From positions 1,860,001 through 1,924,000 of the forward strand of contig NZ_CP014209.1 in the NCBI RefSeq assembly GCF_001636295.1: a stretch of DNA of 64,000 nt, in the 5' to 3' direction. The translations under genes and the position numbers were made by a program. Positions within the stretch are counted from its first letter, which is position 1. Every line of letters begins with the position of its first letter. The notes under the pieces are model-generated. The model was not told the origin of the DNA and ran no database searches. It saw nothing but the letters and a program-made list of their open reading frames with translations. Source of the stretch: Isoptericola dokdonensis DS-3 (GTDB lineage: Bacteria > Actinomycetota > Actinomycetes > Actinomycetales > Cellulomonadaceae). Of the stretch, positions 1 through 8,375 are shown in pieces.

Positions 1-1
1 C

Positions 2-109
2 GTCGTCGTGCCGCAGGAGCTCGCCGTCGCCTACCTGGACGGGTTCGAGACGCCGACGGACGACGAGGGTCCGCTGGTCGTCGTGCCGGGCACCGGCGAC
101 GACGACTGA
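2..109 (+). CDS. C-terminal fragment of an unidentified protein
   Basis: An open frame enters from the left edge and ends at TGA 107-109, giving about 35 residues with a hydrophobic patch, a PQELAVAYLDGF segment and an acidic tail ending GDDD. No family can be named from this piece. Its stop codon abuts the stop codon of proC on the other strand (TGA then TCA), so the two genes converge with no gap. Confidence 0.5.
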   Translation, partial: VVVPQELAVAYLDGFETPTDDEGPLVVVPGTGDDD

Positions 110-937
110 TCAGCCGAGCTCGGCGGCGAGCTCCTTCGAGCGGGCCTGGGCGGCCTCGAGGGCGGCCAGGAACGCGGCGCGCACGCCGCCCTCGTCGAGC
201 TTCTGCAGGGCGCGGATCGTGGTGCCGCCGGGCGAGGAGACCTTCTCCCGCAGCACGACGGGGTGCTCGCCGGTCTCGGCGAGGAGCTTCCCGGAGCCGA
301 GGACGGTCTGCACGGCGAGGCGGCGCGCGACGTCGCGGGTGAGGCCGAGCAGGACGCCCGCCTCGGCCATGGCGTCGACGACGTAGAACACGTACGCGGG
401 GCCGGACCCGGCCAGCGCCCCGAACGCGTCGATGTCCTTCTCCGTGATGCGGACGGTCTCGCCGGTGCCGGCGAGGAGCGCCTCGACGAGCGCGACGTCG
501 TCGTCGGACGCGGTGGGCCCGGCGACGACGGCGGTGATGCCTGCCCCCACCTGGGCGGGTGTGTTGGGCATGGTCCGCACGACGGGCTGCCCGTCGGGCA
601 GGTGCGCGGCGTACAGGGACAGCGGCAGCCCGGCGGCGACGCTCACGACCACGGCACCCGGCTCCAGGGCCGGGCCGACGAGGTCGAGGAGCGCGACGAC
701 GTCCTTCGGCTTGACGCCCACGACGACGATGCGCGCGCCGGCGACGGCGGCGGCGTTGTCGGTGGTGGTGCCGACGCCGTACCGGTCGGCCAGCGCCTCG
801 CCGCGCTCGGCGCGACGGACGGTCGCGACGACGTCGGACGGCGCCAGCCCGGAGGCCAGCGCCCCGGCCAGCACGGCCTCCGCCATGTTCCCCGTCCCGA
901 GGAAGGCGACCTTCGTCCCGGCGATCTGCGTGCTCAC
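110..937 (-). CDS. proC: Pyrroline-5-carboxylate reductase
   Basis: This cytosolic enzyme reduces 1-pyrroline-5-carboxylate to L-proline with NAD(P)H, the last step of proline synthesis. The 275-residue product is of normal family length. An N-terminal Rossmann motif GTGNMAEA lies at about residues 14-21, and the C-terminal half carries the ProC signature region with SSPGGTTIRAL. I chose the GTG at 937 because AGGAGA sits just upstream and the Rossmann strand follows within ten residues. The longer open frame reaching 1279 overlaps the next gene and lacks support. The gene lies 14 bp downstream of a membrane-anchored protein on the same strand, so the two may be cotranscribed. Confidence 0.93.
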   Translation of the reverse strand: MSTQIAGTKVAFLGTGNMAEAVLAGALASGLAPSDVVATVRRAERGEALADRYGVGTTTDNAAAVAGARIVVVGVKPKDVVALLDLVGPALEPGAVVVSVAAGLPLSLYAAHLPDGQPVVRTMPNTPAQVGAGITAVVAGPTASDDDVALVEALLAGTGETVRITEKDIDAFGALAGSGPAYVFYVVDAMAEAGVLLGLTRDVARRLAVQTVLGSGKLLAETGEHPVVLREKVSSPGGTTIRALQKLDEGGVRAAFLAALEAAQARSKELAAELG

Positions 938-951
938 GGTGTTCTCCTGGG

Positions 952-1614
952 TCACATCGGGAAGGACTGGTAGAAGTCCTCGACGAGCTCGGCGGGGCCG
1001 GTGGCCTGGAGGACGACGGTGCCGTTGCGCCACGTCACGACGGACGTGCCCGCCCCGCCGCCGGGCGTGACGGCGTAGGTGCCGACGGTCTCGCCGCCGA
1101 CGGTGACGTCGCCGCTGAGGGTCGGCTCTCCCGCCGCCTCCAGCAGGACGGCGTGGACCTCGCCCGCCGCGTCGGCGTCCGCCCACTGCCCGACGACCAG
1201 GTCCACCTGCTCGCCGCCCTCGCTGCCGTCGCCGTAGGTGACGGTCCAGGACTCGACGGCGCCGGAGTCGTCGACCCACGCGGTGTTCTCAGCGACGTCG
1301 AGGCGCACGAGCTGGAGGACGGAGTCCGGCATCGAGGACAGCAGCTCGGTGGGGCCCTCGGGCAGCTCCGCGGCCTCGGCGGTGGGGGTCGGCGGCGGGG
1401 CGGTCACGGTGACGTCGGGCACCGGTTCGCCCTGGCGGGCGAACCCGGGCCACACGAACGCGGTGACGAGCGCGATCGCGACGACCGCGACCAGCGCGCC
1501 GACGAGCAGCAGCCGACGTCGGCGGACGACCGCCGTGTGCGACGTTCTCTGGTGCACCTTGTCTCCCGGGGTCCGGAATCCCGGGGAGAGGTACCCCGGC
1601 TTCTGGTCGACCAT
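952..1614 (-). CDS. Membrane-anchored protein of unknown function
   Basis: The 220-residue product has a basic cytoplasmic N-terminus (RRRR near residue 32), one transmembrane segment at about residues 34-54, a Pro/Thr-rich linker (TAPPPTPTAEA) and an extracytoplasmic domain of about 140 residues. That domain contains repeated beta-like stretches such as VVTWRNGTVVLQATGP. No cysteine follows the hydrophobic stretch, so it reads as a single-pass type II protein and not a lipoprotein. The ATG at 1614 has AGGAGG six bases upstream. It precedes proC by 14 bp. I do not recognise a named family. Confidence 0.7.
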   Translation of the reverse strand: MVDQKPGYLSPGFRTPGDKVHQRTSHTAVVRRRRLLLVGALVAVVAIALVTAFVWPGFARQGEPVPDVTVTAPPPTPTAEAAELPEGPTELLSSMPDSVLQLVRLDVAENTAWVDDSGAVESWTVTYGDGSEGGEQVDLVVGQWADADAAGEVHAVLLEAAGEPTLSGDVTVGGETVGTYAVTPGGGAGTSVVTWRNGTVVLQATGPAELVEDFYQSFPM

Positions 1615-1758
1615 GGACGTCCTCCTGCTCTGCGACCGCAGGGCGCTCCGACGACCGCGACGCGGTGCAGCCTACGGCCTGACGCCCTCCGTGCGCCGTC
1701 GCGTCCACGGCCGGTCGCGGATCCGGCCGGTCGCCCCGCACCTGTCGGTGCCTCGCCC

Positions 1759-1764
1759 TAGCGT
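1759..1764 (+). promoter_or_regulatory. Probable -10 element for a leaderless radA transcript
   Basis: TAGCGT (matching TAnnnT) ends six bases before the radA GTG. No Shine-Dalgarno sequence fits between them, so transcription probably begins at or next to the start codon. The same geometry recurs at disA, at the 12636 peptidase, at the RamB-like gene and at the AsnC gene in this window. Confidence 0.55.
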
Positions 1765-1770
1765 GGGCCC

Positions 1771-3192
1771 GTGACCACGACGACCCGCGCCGCCCGCTCG
1801 AAGTCCACGAAGCCCGCCTACCGGTGCTCCGAGTGCGGCTGGACCACTGCGAAGTGGGTGGGCCGCTGCGGCGAGTGCCAGGCGTGGGGCAGCGTCACGG
1901 AGGAGGGTCCGGCGTCGGCCGGTCCGCGCACCACGGCGGTGGCCCCGGTGCGTTCGGCGGCGCGTCCCATCGGGGAGATCGACGTGGACTCGGCGCGGGC
2001 GACGCCGACCGGCGTCGACGAGCTCGACCGGGTGCTGGGCGGCGGGCTCGTCCCGGGGGCCGTGGTGCTCCTGGCGGGCGAGCCCGGCGTCGGCAAGTCG
2101 ACGCTGCTGCTGTCGGTCGCGTCGAACGCGGCGCGCGGGGCCGACGGCCGCCCTCGCACCGTGCTGTACGTGACGGGCGAGGAGTCCGCCGGGCAGGTGC
2201 GGCTGCGCGCGGAGCGGATCGGCGCGCTCGCGGAGACGCTGCTGCTCGCCGCCGAGACCGACCTCGCCACCGTGCTCGGGCACGTCGAGCACGCGGAGCC
2301 CGCGCTGCTCATCGTGGACTCCGTGCAGACCATCGCCTCGGCGGAGGTGGACGGTGCCCCCGGTGGCGTCAGCCAGGTCCGCGAGGTCGCGGGCGCGCTC
2401 ATCGCCACCGCCAAGGCGCGGCAGGTGCCGGTGCTGCTCGTCGGGCACGTCACCAAGGACGGCACCGTGGCCGGGCCCCGCACCCTGGAGCACCTGGTGG
2501 ACGTCGTCTGCCAGTTCGAGGGCGACCGGCACTCCCGGCTGCGCATGGTGCGGGCGGTCAAGAACCGGTTCGGCCCCACGGACGAGGTCGGCTGCTTCGA
2601 GCTGTCCGAGACGGGCATCGAGGGGCTGGCCGACCCGAGCGGGCTGTTCCTCTCCCACCTCGGCGCGGGGGTGCCGGGCACCTGCGTCACGGTGACCCTC
2701 GAGGGCCGCCGCCCGCTCGCCCTGGAGATCCAGTCGCTCGTCGCGCCGTCGCCGCTGGCGAACCCACGGCGCGCCACCAGCGGCGTCGAGTCGCAGCGGC
2801 TCGCGATGATCCTCGCGGTGCTGCACCGGCACGCCGGGCTGCGCCTGGCGGACAACGACGTGTACGCCTCCACCATCGGCGGCGCCCGCGTCACCGAGCC
2901 CGCCGCGGACCTCGCCACCGCGCTGGCCATCGTCTCCGCCCAGACGGGCGAGGCCCTGCCGGCCGGGACGATCGCCGTGGGCGAGGTCGGCCTCGCGGGC
3001 GACATCCGGCCGGTCACCGGCCTCGACCGGCGCCTCAGCGAGGCGGCCCGTCTCGGCTTCACCCGCGCCGTCGTGCCCGCCGGGACGACGGCCAAGGCGC
3101 CCGCCGGGCTCGTGCTGTCCGAGGCGCGCCACATCGCCGAGGCCGTCGAGATGGCCTCGAGCGCCCAGGATGCGGCGCGTACCCGGCGATGA
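1771..3192 (+). CDS. radA: DNA repair protein RadA
   Basis: RadA is a RecA-like ATPase that helps process branched recombination intermediates. The 473-residue protein has the expected order: a zinc finger C19-x2-C22...C33-x2-C36, a RecA core with Walker [10 protein letters not shown] at about residues 103-111, the RadA-specific KNRFG motif at about 264-268, and a Lon-like C-terminal domain ([16 protein letters not shown] onward). The GTG start at 1771 puts the zinc finger near the N-terminus as in homologues. disA follows 27 bp later on the same strand, a pairing common in Actinobacteria and Firmicutes that links DNA-damage sensing to recombination. Confidence 0.96.
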   Translation: MTTTTRAARSKSTKPAYRCSECGWTTAKWVGRCGECQAWGSVTEEGPASAGPRTTAVAPVRSAARPIGEIDVDSARATPTGVDELDRVLGGGLVPGAVVLLAGEPGVGKSTLLLSVASNAARGADGRPRTVLYVTGEESAGQVRLRAERIGALAETLLLAAETDLATVLGHVEHAEPALLIVDSVQTIASAEVDGAPGGVSQVREVAGALIATAKARQVPVLLVGHVTKDGTVAGPRTLEHLVDVVCQFEGDRHSRLRMVRAVKNRFGPTDEVGCFELSETGIEGLADPSGLFLSHLGAGVPGTCVTVTLEGRRPLALEIQSLVAPSPLANPRRATSGVESQRLAMILAVLHRHAGLRLADNDVYASTIGGARVTEPAADLATALAIVSAQTGEALPAGTIAVGEVGLAGDIRPVTGLDRRLSEAARLGFTRAVVPAGTTAKAPAGLVLSEARHIAEAVEMASSAQDAARTRR

Positions 3193-3207
3193 GGTCCGCT
3201 CAGGCCG

Positions 3208-3213
3208 TAGAAT
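3208..3213 (+). promoter_or_regulatory. Probable -10 element for leaderless disA
   Basis: TAGAAT lies exactly six bases before the disA GTG, with no purine-rich ribosome site between. This suggests a disA-specific leaderless promoter inside the radA-disA gap, in addition to read-through from radA. Confidence 0.55.
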
Positions 3214-3219
3214 GCCCAG

Positions 3220-4311
3220 GTGGCTCCCTCCTCCGCGTCCGCGCACCCCGACGCCCAGCTCCGGGAGACCCTCGCCACCGTGGCGCCCGGCACCGAGCTC
3301 CGTGACGGTCTGGAGCGCATCCTGCGAGGACGGACCGGCGCGCTGATCGTGCTCGGCCACGACAAGACGGTCGAGGAGATCTGCTCCGGCGGGTTCGTGC
3401 TCGACGTCGAGTTCTCCGCGACCCGCCTGCGCGAGCTGTCCAAGATGGACGGCGCGGTCGTCCTCGACCGCGACGCGACCCGCATCCGCCGCGCCGCCGT
3501 CCAGCTCCTGCCCGACCCGACGATCGAGACCAGCGAGTCCGGCACCCGGCACCGCACCGCCGAGCGCGTCGCCATCCAGACGGGGCTGCCGGTGATCTCC
3601 GTGAGCCAGTCCATGCGGATCGTCGCGATCTACATGGGCAGCCAGCGCCACGTCCTGGAGGACTCGGACACCATCCTCGGCCGCGCCAACCAGGCCCTCG
3701 CCACGCTCGAGCGCTACCGTTCCCGCCTCGACGAGGTGTCCGGCACGCTGTCCGCGCTGGAGATCGAGGACCTCGTCACCGTGCGCGACGTCTGCGCCGT
3801 CGTGCAGCGCCTCGAGATGGTGCGCCGCATCTCCGACGAGATCGACGGCTACGTCGTCGAGCTCGGCACCGACGGCCGGCTCCTCGCCCTCCAGCTCGAC
3901 GAGCTCATCGGCGGCATCGGCGCCGACCGCGACCTCGTCGTGCGCGACTATGTGGACGTCGACCGGTCGGGCCGTGGCGTCACCGAGGTGCACGCCGACC
4001 TCGCCGCCCTGGACTCCGCACAGCTCCTCGACCTGTCCCAGATCGGGCGCGTCCTCGCGCTGCCCGGCTCCGGCGCCGCCCTCGACGCAGCCGTCGCGCC
4101 GCACGGCTACCGCCTGCTCTCCAAGGTGCCGCGCCTGCCGTCCGCCATCGTGGACCGCCTCGTGCTGCACTTCGGCGGGCTGCAGAAGCTCCTCGCCGCG
4201 AGCGTCGACGACCTCATGAGCGTCGACGGCGTCGGCGACCAGCGTGCCCGTGCCGTGCGCGAGGGCCTGTCCCGGCTCGCCGAGTCCAGCATCCTCGAGC
4301 GCTACGTCTGA
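3220..4311 (+). CDS. disA: DNA integrity scanning diadenylate cyclase DisA
   Basis: DisA condenses two ATP into the second messenger c-di-AMP and slows when it meets branched DNA. The 363-residue protein carries the DAC domain with the DGA triad at about residues 77-79 and the RHR motif (GTRHRTAER) at about 110-112, then a helical spine, then a C-terminal helix-hairpin-helix DNA-binding domain ([20 protein letters not shown] near residue 335). Full length and intact motifs suggest an active enzyme. GTG at 3220 follows a -10-like TAGAAT by six bases. It lies directly downstream of radA. Confidence 0.96.
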   Translation: MAPSSASAHPDAQLRETLATVAPGTELRDGLERILRGRTGALIVLGHDKTVEEICSGGFVLDVEFSATRLRELSKMDGAVVLDRDATRIRRAAVQLLPDPTIETSESGTRHRTAERVAIQTGLPVISVSQSMRIVAIYMGSQRHVLEDSDTILGRANQALATLERYRSRLDEVSGTLSALEIEDLVTVRDVCAVVQRLEMVRRISDEIDGYVVELGTDGRLLALQLDELIGGIGADRDLVVRDYVDVDRSGRGVTEVHADLAALDSAQLLDLSQIGRVLALPGSGAALDAAVAPHGYRLLSKVPRLPSAIVDRLVLHFGGLQKLLAASVDDLMSVDGVGDQRARAVREGLSRLAESSILERYV

Positions 4312-4326
4312 CGCCGCGGCGGCGCG

Positions 4327-5745
4327 CTAGCTGACCGCGTCCCCGGCGGCGGGCGTGCCGTCGTCCGGCTCGCCGCTCTCGTCGCCGGACGGCGGGGCCT
4401 CGCCCTCCTCGCCGTCGGCGGGCTTCTCGTCGCCCTTCGCACCGTCGCCCTTCGCGTCGGCGCCCTTCGCGTCGGTGCCCTTCGCGTCGGCGCCCTTCGC
4501 GTCGTCCTTCGGCTCCGGGGCCGGAGCATCGACGGCCAGGGTGAGCGGCTCGCCCTGCGCGCCCTGCACATCACCGAGCGCGGGCGTCAGGGTGTAGCTC
4601 CCGGCACCGACCTCGGACGGCTTGCCCTCGCACTTCGCGTTCGACGTCGAACCGCTCCAGCGCGTCGACACCTCCCACGTCTCGCCCTGGCCGAGCAGCG
4701 CCGGCGTCTCGGAGCCGCCCGTGCAGTCGGCCGACGACCACACCCGCTCGCCGTCGGCGTCGGTCACCGTGACCTGGAGGTTCGACGGCGAGGCGTCCAC
4801 CAGGCAGGGCACGCGCCCGAGGTTGGTGACGGTGAGGGTGAGGTCGACGGGGTCGCCGGGGGTCATCCGGGTGGCGCCACCCGTGAGGTCGAGGCCCACC
4901 ACCTCGGGCGCGCACGACCGGGCCACCCCGGCCAGGTCGAGCGGCTCGGGCGGTGCCGCCTTGTCGGCGAGCAGCTCAGGGACCGGGTCGGGCCACACGT
5001 CGCGCACCCACTGCACGCCCTGGGCGACGCCGTACCCGGCGGTCGTGCCCAGGCCGACGAGCAGGGCCGTGCACAGGAGCACCATGGCGGTCATGCGGTT
5101 CCGACGCTGCCGACGACGCAGCTCGGCGGCGCTCGGTCGCTTCGGAGCGGGCCGGGTCCGCGGACGCGGCGTGGCACCGGGCGCGACGAGCCCGTTGGTC
5201 GTGACCGTGCGGCGTCCTGACGACCCGGACCGCGCGGTGCCCGTCCGCTGGGCACCCGTCCGCGCCGACGACGACCGCGCACCCGAGGCGCTGCGGGACC
5301 GGGACGTGCTCGTGGAGGTCCGGGAGCCGGAGGCCCGGGGGCTCGTGGAGCGGCTGGTCGTGGACCTCGTGCCCGCACCCTTCGTGGCGCCGGAGGTGGA
5401 GGGACGGGCCTTCGCGGCTCCGGACTTCGGTGCGGCAGACCTCGACGTGCCCGCCTTCGGGGTCGTCGCGCGGCCGGAGGACGGCTTCGCGGGCCCCTTC
5501 GCCGCGCTCTTCGCGGCAGGGCGCGCGGAGGCGCCCTTCGCCGATGCCCCGCGCGCGGCCGGGCTGCCGGTGGTGCGCCCCGACGAGGTGCCCTTCGCGC
5601 CCCCCGTCCGCGGGGCGGAACCCGAGGTCTTGCGGGGGGCGGACGACCGCGACGAGCCTCCCGAGGCCGCGCGCCCGGACGAGCGCGCCGACGACGCCGG
5701 GCGTCCCCCGCCCGTCGCGCCTCGTCCGTCCTTCGATGCCGCCAC
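4327..5745 (-). CDS. Intrinsically disordered Ala/Lys/Ser-rich single-pass membrane protein
   Basis: About 472 residues from the GTG at 5745 (an alternative GTG at 5766 adds seven). The first 200 or so residues are low-complexity Ser/Ala/Arg/Lys/Gly/Thr. A transmembrane helix (MTAMVLLCTALLVGL) follows, then an outside domain of about 150 residues with cysteines in CAPEV, PCLVD, DCTGG and AKCEG contexts, then an acidic tail with pentapeptide repeats of the KGADA type. The repeats are encoded by 15-bp direct repeats at about 4447-4506. The cysteine-bearing domain resembles small extracytoplasmic beta-sandwich domains, but I cannot name a family. It converges on disA and diverges from mutY. Confidence 0.6.
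   Translation of the reverse strand: MAASKDGRGATGGGRPASSARSSGRAASGGSSRSSAPRKTSGSAPRTGGAKGTSSGRTTGSPAARGASAKGASARPAAKSAAKGPAKPSSGRATTPKAGTSRSAAPKSGAAKARPSTSGATKGAGTRSTTSRSTSPRASGSRTSTSTSRSRSASGARSSSARTGAQRTGTARSGSSGRRTVTTNGLVAPGATPRPRTRPAPKRPSAAELRRRQRRNRMTAMVLLCTALLVGLGTTAGYGVAQGVQWVRDVWPDPVPELLADKAAPPEPLDLAGVARSCAPEVVGLDLTGGATRMTPGDPVDLTLTVTNLGRVPCLVDASPSNLQVTVTDADGERVWSSADCTGGSETPALLGQGETWEVSTRWSGSTSNAKCEGKPSEVGAGSYTLTPALGDVQGAQGEPLTLAVDAPAPEPKDDAKGADAKGTDAKGADAKGDGAKGDEKPADGEEGEAPPSGDESGEPDDGTPAAGDAVS
4447..4506 (-). repeat. 15-bp coding direct repeats (KGADA/KGTDA pentapeptides)
   Basis: Four near-identical 15-bp units built on CCCTTCGCGTCGGCG encode the acidic/lysine pentapeptides in the tail of the membrane protein. 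Such an in-frame array can expand or contract without shifting the frame. Confidence 0.7.
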
Positions 5746-5863
5746 TACGCCCCCGCCTTGTCGCACACGTCCTGCTGCGGCAACGCTACGCGTGCCGCCT
5801 CGGCGGGCGATCGCGCCGCGCCGACGGACCGGTACCCCGTCCGAGCAGGCACAATGGTCGACC

Positions 5864-6757
5864 GTGCAGCAGGTTGTCGATCAGGTCGCCGGTCAGGTCG
5901 TCGAGCAGATCACCGACTGGTTCGCGGGTGCCGCCCGCGACCTGCCGTGGCGCGCGCCGGACCGGACGCCGTGGGGCGTGCTGGTCAGCGAGGTCATGCT
6001 GCAGCAGACCCCGGTGGTGCGGGTCGAGCCGGTGTGGCGCGAGTGGACGGCGCGCTGGCCCTCCCCCGCCGACCTCGCGGCCGCTCCCACCGCGGACGTG
6101 CTGCGCGCCTGGGGCCGGCTCGGCTACCCGCGCCGCGCGCTGCGTCTCGCCGACTGCGCCCGCGCGATCGTGGAGCGCCACGAGGGCGTGGTCCCCGACG
6201 ACGAGGACGCCCTGCGGGCTCTCCCCGGCGTCGGGGAGTACACGGCCGCCGCCGTGCGGGCGTTCGCCTTCGGGCGGCGCTCGGTCGTGGTGGACACGAA
6301 CGTGCGGCGGGTCCAGGCCCGGGCGATCACCGGCGTCGCGCTCCCGGCCCCCTCCTACACCGCCGCCGAGCGCCTGCTCGCCGCGTCCCTGGTGCCGGCC
6401 GACGACGACGGCGCCGCACGCTGGGCGGCGGCCTCCATGGAGCTGGGGGCGCTCGTGTGCACGGCGCGCGTGCCGCGCTGCGGCGCCTGCCCCGTGCGGG
6501 CGGAGTGCGCGTGGCGGCTGGCCGGGTTCCCGCCCGACGCGCACGCCGACCGACGCCGCACCCAGTCGTGGGAGGGCACCGACCGCCAGGTGCGAGGCCG
6601 GGTCATGGCCGCCCTGCGCGGTGCGGACGGACCCGTGCCGCGGGCCCTGCTCGCCGACGCCGGACCGCAGCCGCAGCTCGACCGGTGCCTGGCCGGGCTC
6701 GTCGAGGACGGGCTGGCCGAGACCGACGAGGCCGGGCGCTTCCTGCTCCCGGCCTGA
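5864..6757 (+). CDS. mutY: A/G-specific adenine glycosylase
   Basis: MutY removes adenine mispaired with 8-oxoguanine in the base-excision GO system. The 297-residue protein contains the catalytic-glutamate motif VSEVMLQQT near residue 45, the helix-hairpin-helix LPGVGEYTAAAV with following VVDTN aspartate near residues 122-145, and the iron-sulfur cluster cysteines C-x6-C-x2-C-x5-C beginning at CTARVPRC. It lacks the long C-terminal NUDIX-like domain, as is usual for the short actinobacterial form. GTG at 5864 is favoured because upstream codons of the same frame read through the neighbour's promoter region. The sequence CACAAT eight bases upstream could serve as a -10 for a nearly leaderless mRNA. 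Confidence 0.93.
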   Translation: MQQVVDQVAGQVVEQITDWFAGAARDLPWRAPDRTPWGVLVSEVMLQQTPVVRVEPVWREWTARWPSPADLAAAPTADVLRAWGRLGYPRRALRLADCARAIVERHEGVVPDDEDALRALPGVGEYTAAAVRAFAFGRRSVVVDTNVRRVQARAITGVALPAPSYTAAERLLAASLVPADDDGAARWAAASMELGALVCTARVPRCGACPVRAECAWRLAGFPPDAHADRRRTQSWEGTDRQVRGRVMAALRGADGPVPRALLADAGPQPQLDRCLAGLVEDGLAETDEAGRFLLPA

Positions 6758-7276
6758 TCAGAGCTCGAGCAGCATCCGGGTGTTCCCGAGGGTGTTCGGC
6801 TTCACCCGCGCGAGGTCGAGGAACTCGGCGACACCGTCGTCGTGCGACCGCAGCAGCTCGGCGTACACCTCGGTGGTGACCGGCGTGCCGTCGATCTCGC
6901 GGAACCCGTGCCGGGCGAAGAACTCGACCTCGAACGTGAGGCAGAAGATGCGCCGCAGCCCCATCGCGCGGGCACGCCGCACGAGCTCGTCGACCAGCGC
7001 GTGCCCCACACCCTTGCCGGTCCAGGCCGGGTCCACGGCGAGGGTGCGGATCTCGGCCAGGTCGCTCCACATGACGTGCAGCGCCCCGCAGCCGACGACG
7101 CCGAGCTCGCCGGCGTCCGCCACGGCGAACTCCTGGACGGCCTCGTAGTAGGCGACCCACTCCTTGGCGAGCAGGATCCGGTCGGCGGCGTACGGCTCGA
7201 CCAGGTCGTGCACGGCGCGGACGTCCGCGGGCAGCGCGGGGCGGACGGCGAAGGGGACCGTGGGTTCCTCGGGCAC
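6758..7276 (-). CDS. argA: Amino-acid N-acetyltransferase (actinobacterial N-acetylglutamate synthase type)
   Basis: A 172-residue stand-alone GNAT protein that resembles the single-domain N-acetylglutamate synthase of Mycobacterium (Rv2747 type), which transfers acetyl from acetyl-CoA to glutamate or glutamine at the head of arginine synthesis. The acetyl-CoA loop is in the region EIRTLAVDPAWTGKGVGHALV at about residues 74-94, and the substrate side shows IFCLTFEVEFFARHGF near 110-125. Its stop codon abuts that of mutY (TGA/TCA). Assignment to this family is good. Substrate is inferred from the family. Confidence 0.8.
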   Translation of the reverse strand: MPEEPTVPFAVRPALPADVRAVHDLVEPYAADRILLAKEWVAYYEAVQEFAVADAGELGVVGCGALHVMWSDLAEIRTLAVDPAWTGKGVGHALVDELVRRARAMGLRRIFCLTFEVEFFARHGFREIDGTPVTTEVYAELLRSHDDGVAEFLDLARVKPNTLGNTRMLLEL

Positions 7277-7314
7277 GGCCTCACCCTACGTGCGCGCCCG
7301 TCGCGGGCACCTCG

Positions 7315-8268
7315 TCACGGCTGCTCGACCAGCCTCGTCGCGGTGATCTCGTCCACCACGAGGTCGGTCACGACGCCGGCCGCGAGCGCCGCGCGCAGCG
7401 GTGCCACCTTGCCGTCCCCGGCGGCGACGCACAGCCGGCGCGGGTAGCGGGCGAGCTGGTCGGGGGTGGGTCCGGTGGCGCGGGCGTTGATCGCGAGGTC
7501 GCGGAACGTGCCGTCGGGGCGCAGGAACACGGTGCACACGTCGCCGACGGCGCCCGCGTCGCGCAGCGCAGCCCGGTCCTCCGGGTCCAGGTAGCCGGCG
7601 GCGTACACGTGCGACGGGACGACGGACTCCAGCGCACCGACGGAGAACAGGGCGACGTCGGTGCGCGCCTGCACGTCGAGCACCCGGCGCACGGACCGTT
7701 CGCGCCACATGGCGGCGCGGGTCTCGGCGTAGTCGAAGAACGCGGGGACGGGGAAGTAGTGGGGCTGCGCCTCGAAGGCGGACGCGAACCTGTCGAGCAG
7801 GGCGCCGACGTACCCGTAGCCGGAGGTGCGGGTGTTGGCGGCGCCGTTGAGCTGCACGACGTGGGCACCGCGGGTGGGCTTGACCGCCAGGTGCTCGGCG
7901 ACGGCGCCCACGGTGGTGCCCCATGCGATGCCGAGCACCATGTCGGAGTCGACCATGCGGGCCACGAGCCGGGCAGAGGTCAGCGCGACCTGGGTCAGCC
8001 GTTCGGCGGGGTCGGCGTCGTCGGGCACCGGGACGACGTAGACCTCGATGCCGTGCCGGGTGGCGAGCTCCCGGCCCAGGCCGGGTGCCAGGGAGTGCGC
8101 GGGCCGCAGCGTGATCTCGACGATGCCGGTCTCCCGGGCCCGGCGCAGCATGCGGGACACCGTGGAGCGGGAGGTGCGCAGGTGCCGGGCGATGGCCTCC
8201 ATGGTCATGTCCTGGAGGTAGTACATGGTCGCGGCCATCACGACGTCGCGGTCACGGGAGAACGTCAT
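7315..8268 (-). CDS. SorC-family sugar-binding transcriptional regulator, divergent from glp genes
   Basis: The 317-residue protein has an N-terminal helix-turn-helix (MEAIARHLRTSRSTVSRMLR at about residues 20-39) and a C-terminal SorC/DeoR-type effector domain with the phosphosugar-isomerase-like fold (LGIAWGTTVGAVAEHL, VQLNGA). Such proteins bind phosphorylated sugars and repress or activate adjacent catabolic genes. It is transcribed away from glpD, so glycerol phosphate or a related triose phosphate is the inferred ligand. The ATG at 8268 has GGGGA just upstream and starts directly before the HTH. Upstream in-frame codons to 8385 would overlap the glpD start region and are not favoured. 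Confidence 0.87.
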   Translation of the reverse strand: MTFSRDRDVVMAATMYYLQDMTMEAIARHLRTSRSTVSRMLRRARETGIVEITLRPAHSLAPGLGRELATRHGIEVYVVPVPDDADPAERLTQVALTSARLVARMVDSDMVLGIAWGTTVGAVAEHLAVKPTRGAHVVQLNGAANTRTSGYGYVGALLDRFASAFEAQPHYFPVPAFFDYAETRAAMWRERSVRRVLDVQARTDVALFSVGALESVVPSHVYAAGYLDPEDRAALRDAGAVGDVCTVFLRPDGTFRDLAINARATGPTPDQLARYPRRLCVAAGDGKVAPLRAALAAGVVTDLVVDEITATRLVEQP

Positions 8269-8298
8269 ATCCCCGAGGATGCGCCCCTCCGAGCCTCC

Positions 8299-8333
8299 GT
8301 GCACGTTTGTGCACTCATGTTGCGAGAACGTTC
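8299..8333. promoter_or_regulatory. Candidate operator region between SorC regulator and glpD
   Basis: Between the divergent genes lie two copies of the self-complementary GTGCAC (8299-8304 and 8309-8314, four bases apart) and the palindrome GAACGTTC (8326-8333). They sit in the only 107 bp able to hold both promoters, so they are natural candidate sites for the SorC-type regulator. No binding consensus is known to me for this protein. Confidence 0.4.
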
Positions 8334-8375
8334 GAGGGGTGTTCGGGTAGGAGCAGCCCGAGAGGAGAACAGCCG

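Noticed and set aside
1672-4170. Minus-strand open frame of about 830 codons opposite radA and disA
   Set aside because: It is antisense to two unmistakable genes, has His/Asp/Gly/Arg-rich composition and matches no family.
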